DNA from: X23 sp050251575
GTDB lineage: Bacteria; Bacillota; Clostridia; SK-Y3
Length of the DNA stretch: 13,240 bases
Direction: 5' to 3'
Assembly: GCA_050251575.1 (NCBI GenBank)
Contig: JBFWMP010000074.1
Coordinates: forward strand, 1-13,240
Shown: piece after piece, positions 12,232-13,240 of the stretch
Numbering within the stretch: position 1 is the first letter of the stretch
Layout of the letters: the number at the start of each line of letters is the position of its first letter
Notes under the pieces: model-generated
What the model was told of the DNA's origin: nothing
The model's input: the letters and a program-made list of their open reading frames with translations, nothing else
Databases searched by the model: none
Translations under genes and position numbers: made by a program

Positions 12232-13240
12232 TTGAAATATAAGATTGGAGTAGTATCGCTTGGGTGTGCTAAAAACTTGGTAGATACCGAGGTAATGCTA
12301 GGTCTATTGTCCAAAGAAGGTTTTTCTATCACCAATAATTCAGAGTCAGCTCATATATTAATAGTGAATACATGTGGATTTATAGAATCTGCAAAGCAAG
12401 AATCAGTAGATAATATTTTGGATTTAGCACGATATAAAACGATAGGTAATTGTAAATTGCTGATTGTTACCGGTTGTCTGGCTGAAAGATACAAGGATGA
12501 AATAATCAAGGAAATTCCTGAAGTGGATGCTGTAATAGGTACTGGAAACTATCATGAAGTTGCAGAAGTAATCAATGAGACTTTTAAGGGGCAGAAAGTG
12601 CTTCGATATGGAAATCAGGATTTCACTCCGGAAGAGGGATTGCCGCGCCTTCAAAGTACTCCCTCATATACTGCTTATTTAAAAATTGCCGATGGTTGTG
12701 ATAATTTCTGTACCTATTGTATTATACCTAAGCTAAGAGGCAAATACCGGAGCAGGACCATTGAAAATATTTATGCAGAGGCCAAGCAGCTTGCAAATCA
12801 AGGAGTAAAGGAACTTATTATCATAGCACAGGATACTACGAGATATGGTATAGATTTATATGGACAACATAAGCTTCATGAATTATTGAACCAGTTATGC
12901 AAGATTGATGATATTAAGTGGATACGATTGCATTATTGTTATCCTGAAGATATTACTGATCAGCTTATTGAAGTCATTGCCAATCAGCCGAAGGTATGCA
13001 ATTATCTTGACATCCCTGTTCAGCACTGCAGTAATGAGGTGTTGAAAAAGATGGGAAGGAGAGGGACAAAAGAGCAATTAACGAATCTATTAAATAAAAT
13101 CAGAAATATAGTTCCCGATGTAACGATTAGAACCTCTATCATTGTGGGATTTCCAGGTGAAACGAAAGAGCATTTTGAAGAGTTGGAAGAGTTCATTCAA
13201 ACAATTAAGTTTGATAGGGCAGGAGTATTTAAATATTCTC
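12232..13240 (+). CDS. rimO: ribosomal protein S12 methylthiotransferase RimO (3' end missing)
   Basis: The frame runs from a TTG at 12232 to the window edge, 336 codons of the usual 430-450. The product begins MKYKIGVVSLGCAKNLVDTE, the UPF0004 (MTTase N-terminal) domain, whose Cys12, Cys48 and Cys82 should bind one [4Fe-4S] cluster. The radical-SAM motif CDNFCTYC (Cys156, Cys160, Cys163) binds the second. The LVDTE and CIIPKLRGKYRSR signatures favour RimO over the tRNA enzyme MiaB. RimO adds a methylthio group to a conserved aspartate of ribosomal protein S12, using two S-adenosylmethionine molecules. TTG is the only start codon between the recX stop codon and the SLGC motif that keeps the family N-terminus, and AGGGA (12222-12226) lies 5 bases upstream. 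It is the last visible gene of the recA-recX-rimO run. The C-terminal TRAM domain lies outside the window. Confidence 0.95.
   Translation, partial: MKYKIGVVSLGCAKNLVDTEVMLGLLSKEGFSITNNSESAHILIVNTCGFIESAKQESVDNILDLARYKTIGNCKLLIVTGCLAERYKDEIIKEIPEVDAVIGTGNYHEVAEVINETFKGQKVLRYGNQDFTPEEGLPRLQSTPSYTAYLKIADGCDNFCTYCIIPKLRGKYRSRTIENIYAEAKQLANQGVKELIIIAQDTTRYGIDLYGQHKLHELLNQLCKIDDIKWIRLHYCYPEDITDQLIEVIANQPKVCNYLDIPVQHCSNEVLKKMGRRGTKEQLTNLLNKIRNIVPDVTIRTSIIVGFPGETKEHFEELEEFIQTIKFDRAGVFKYS

Overview
The window looks like chromosomal DNA of a spore-forming, AT-rich member of the Firmicutes, most likely class Clostridia. The evidence is an alpha/beta-type small acid-soluble spore protein, strong AGGAGG-type ribosome binding sites, a Firmicutes-style LexA box at recA, a cysteine desulfurase-ThiI pair, a ThiI without rhodanese domain, and mostly housekeeping genes with clostridial-type sequences. 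No transposase, phage gene, CRISPR array, rRNA or tRNA gene was found.

Layout. At 1-130 (-) is the 5' part of a small membrane protein of the CBO0543 type. Positions 131-636 have no protein gene. They carry a candidate structured RNA ending in a clear intrinsic terminator (about 390-517) and a sigma-A-like promoter overlapped by an inverted repeat (555-585). These lie ahead of an ABC exporter (637-2373). Next is a secreted peptidoglycan-binding protein (2561-3379), which ends against a two-way terminator shared with a convergent pair: a spore SASP gene (3454-3654, -) and a DUF2225 gene (3727-4599, -). Divergent from these, a cysteine desulfurase gene (4820-5983) and thiI (5989-7167) form a tight operon for tRNA 4-thiouridine/thiamine sulfur transfer, followed by a small PspC-domain gene (7242-7442).

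Positions 7443-7965, between the convergent ends of pspC and an L-lactate dehydrogenase gene (7966-8913, -), are packed with palindromic repeats. There are two inverted pairs of a TCATYCTGAACG-type element and five GTAGGG-headed elements. Four of the five form perfect or near-perfect hairpins whose stems differ in sequence. One 195-bp block has 15-bp perfect terminal inverted repeats. This is the most unusual part of the window.

From 9057 rightward runs a DNA-repair and RNA/protein-modification cluster on the + strand: cinA, recA, recX and rimO (cut by the window end). recA has its own promoter with a LexA box just after the -10. A perfect 28-bp palindrome separates recA from recX, probably lowering recX expression relative to recA. 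rimO starts with TTG 21 bases after the recX stop. I see no convincing new multi-gene system. The best leads are the repeat nest, the terminator-ended RNA ahead of the ABC exporter, and the uncharacterised C-terminal domain of the secreted protein.
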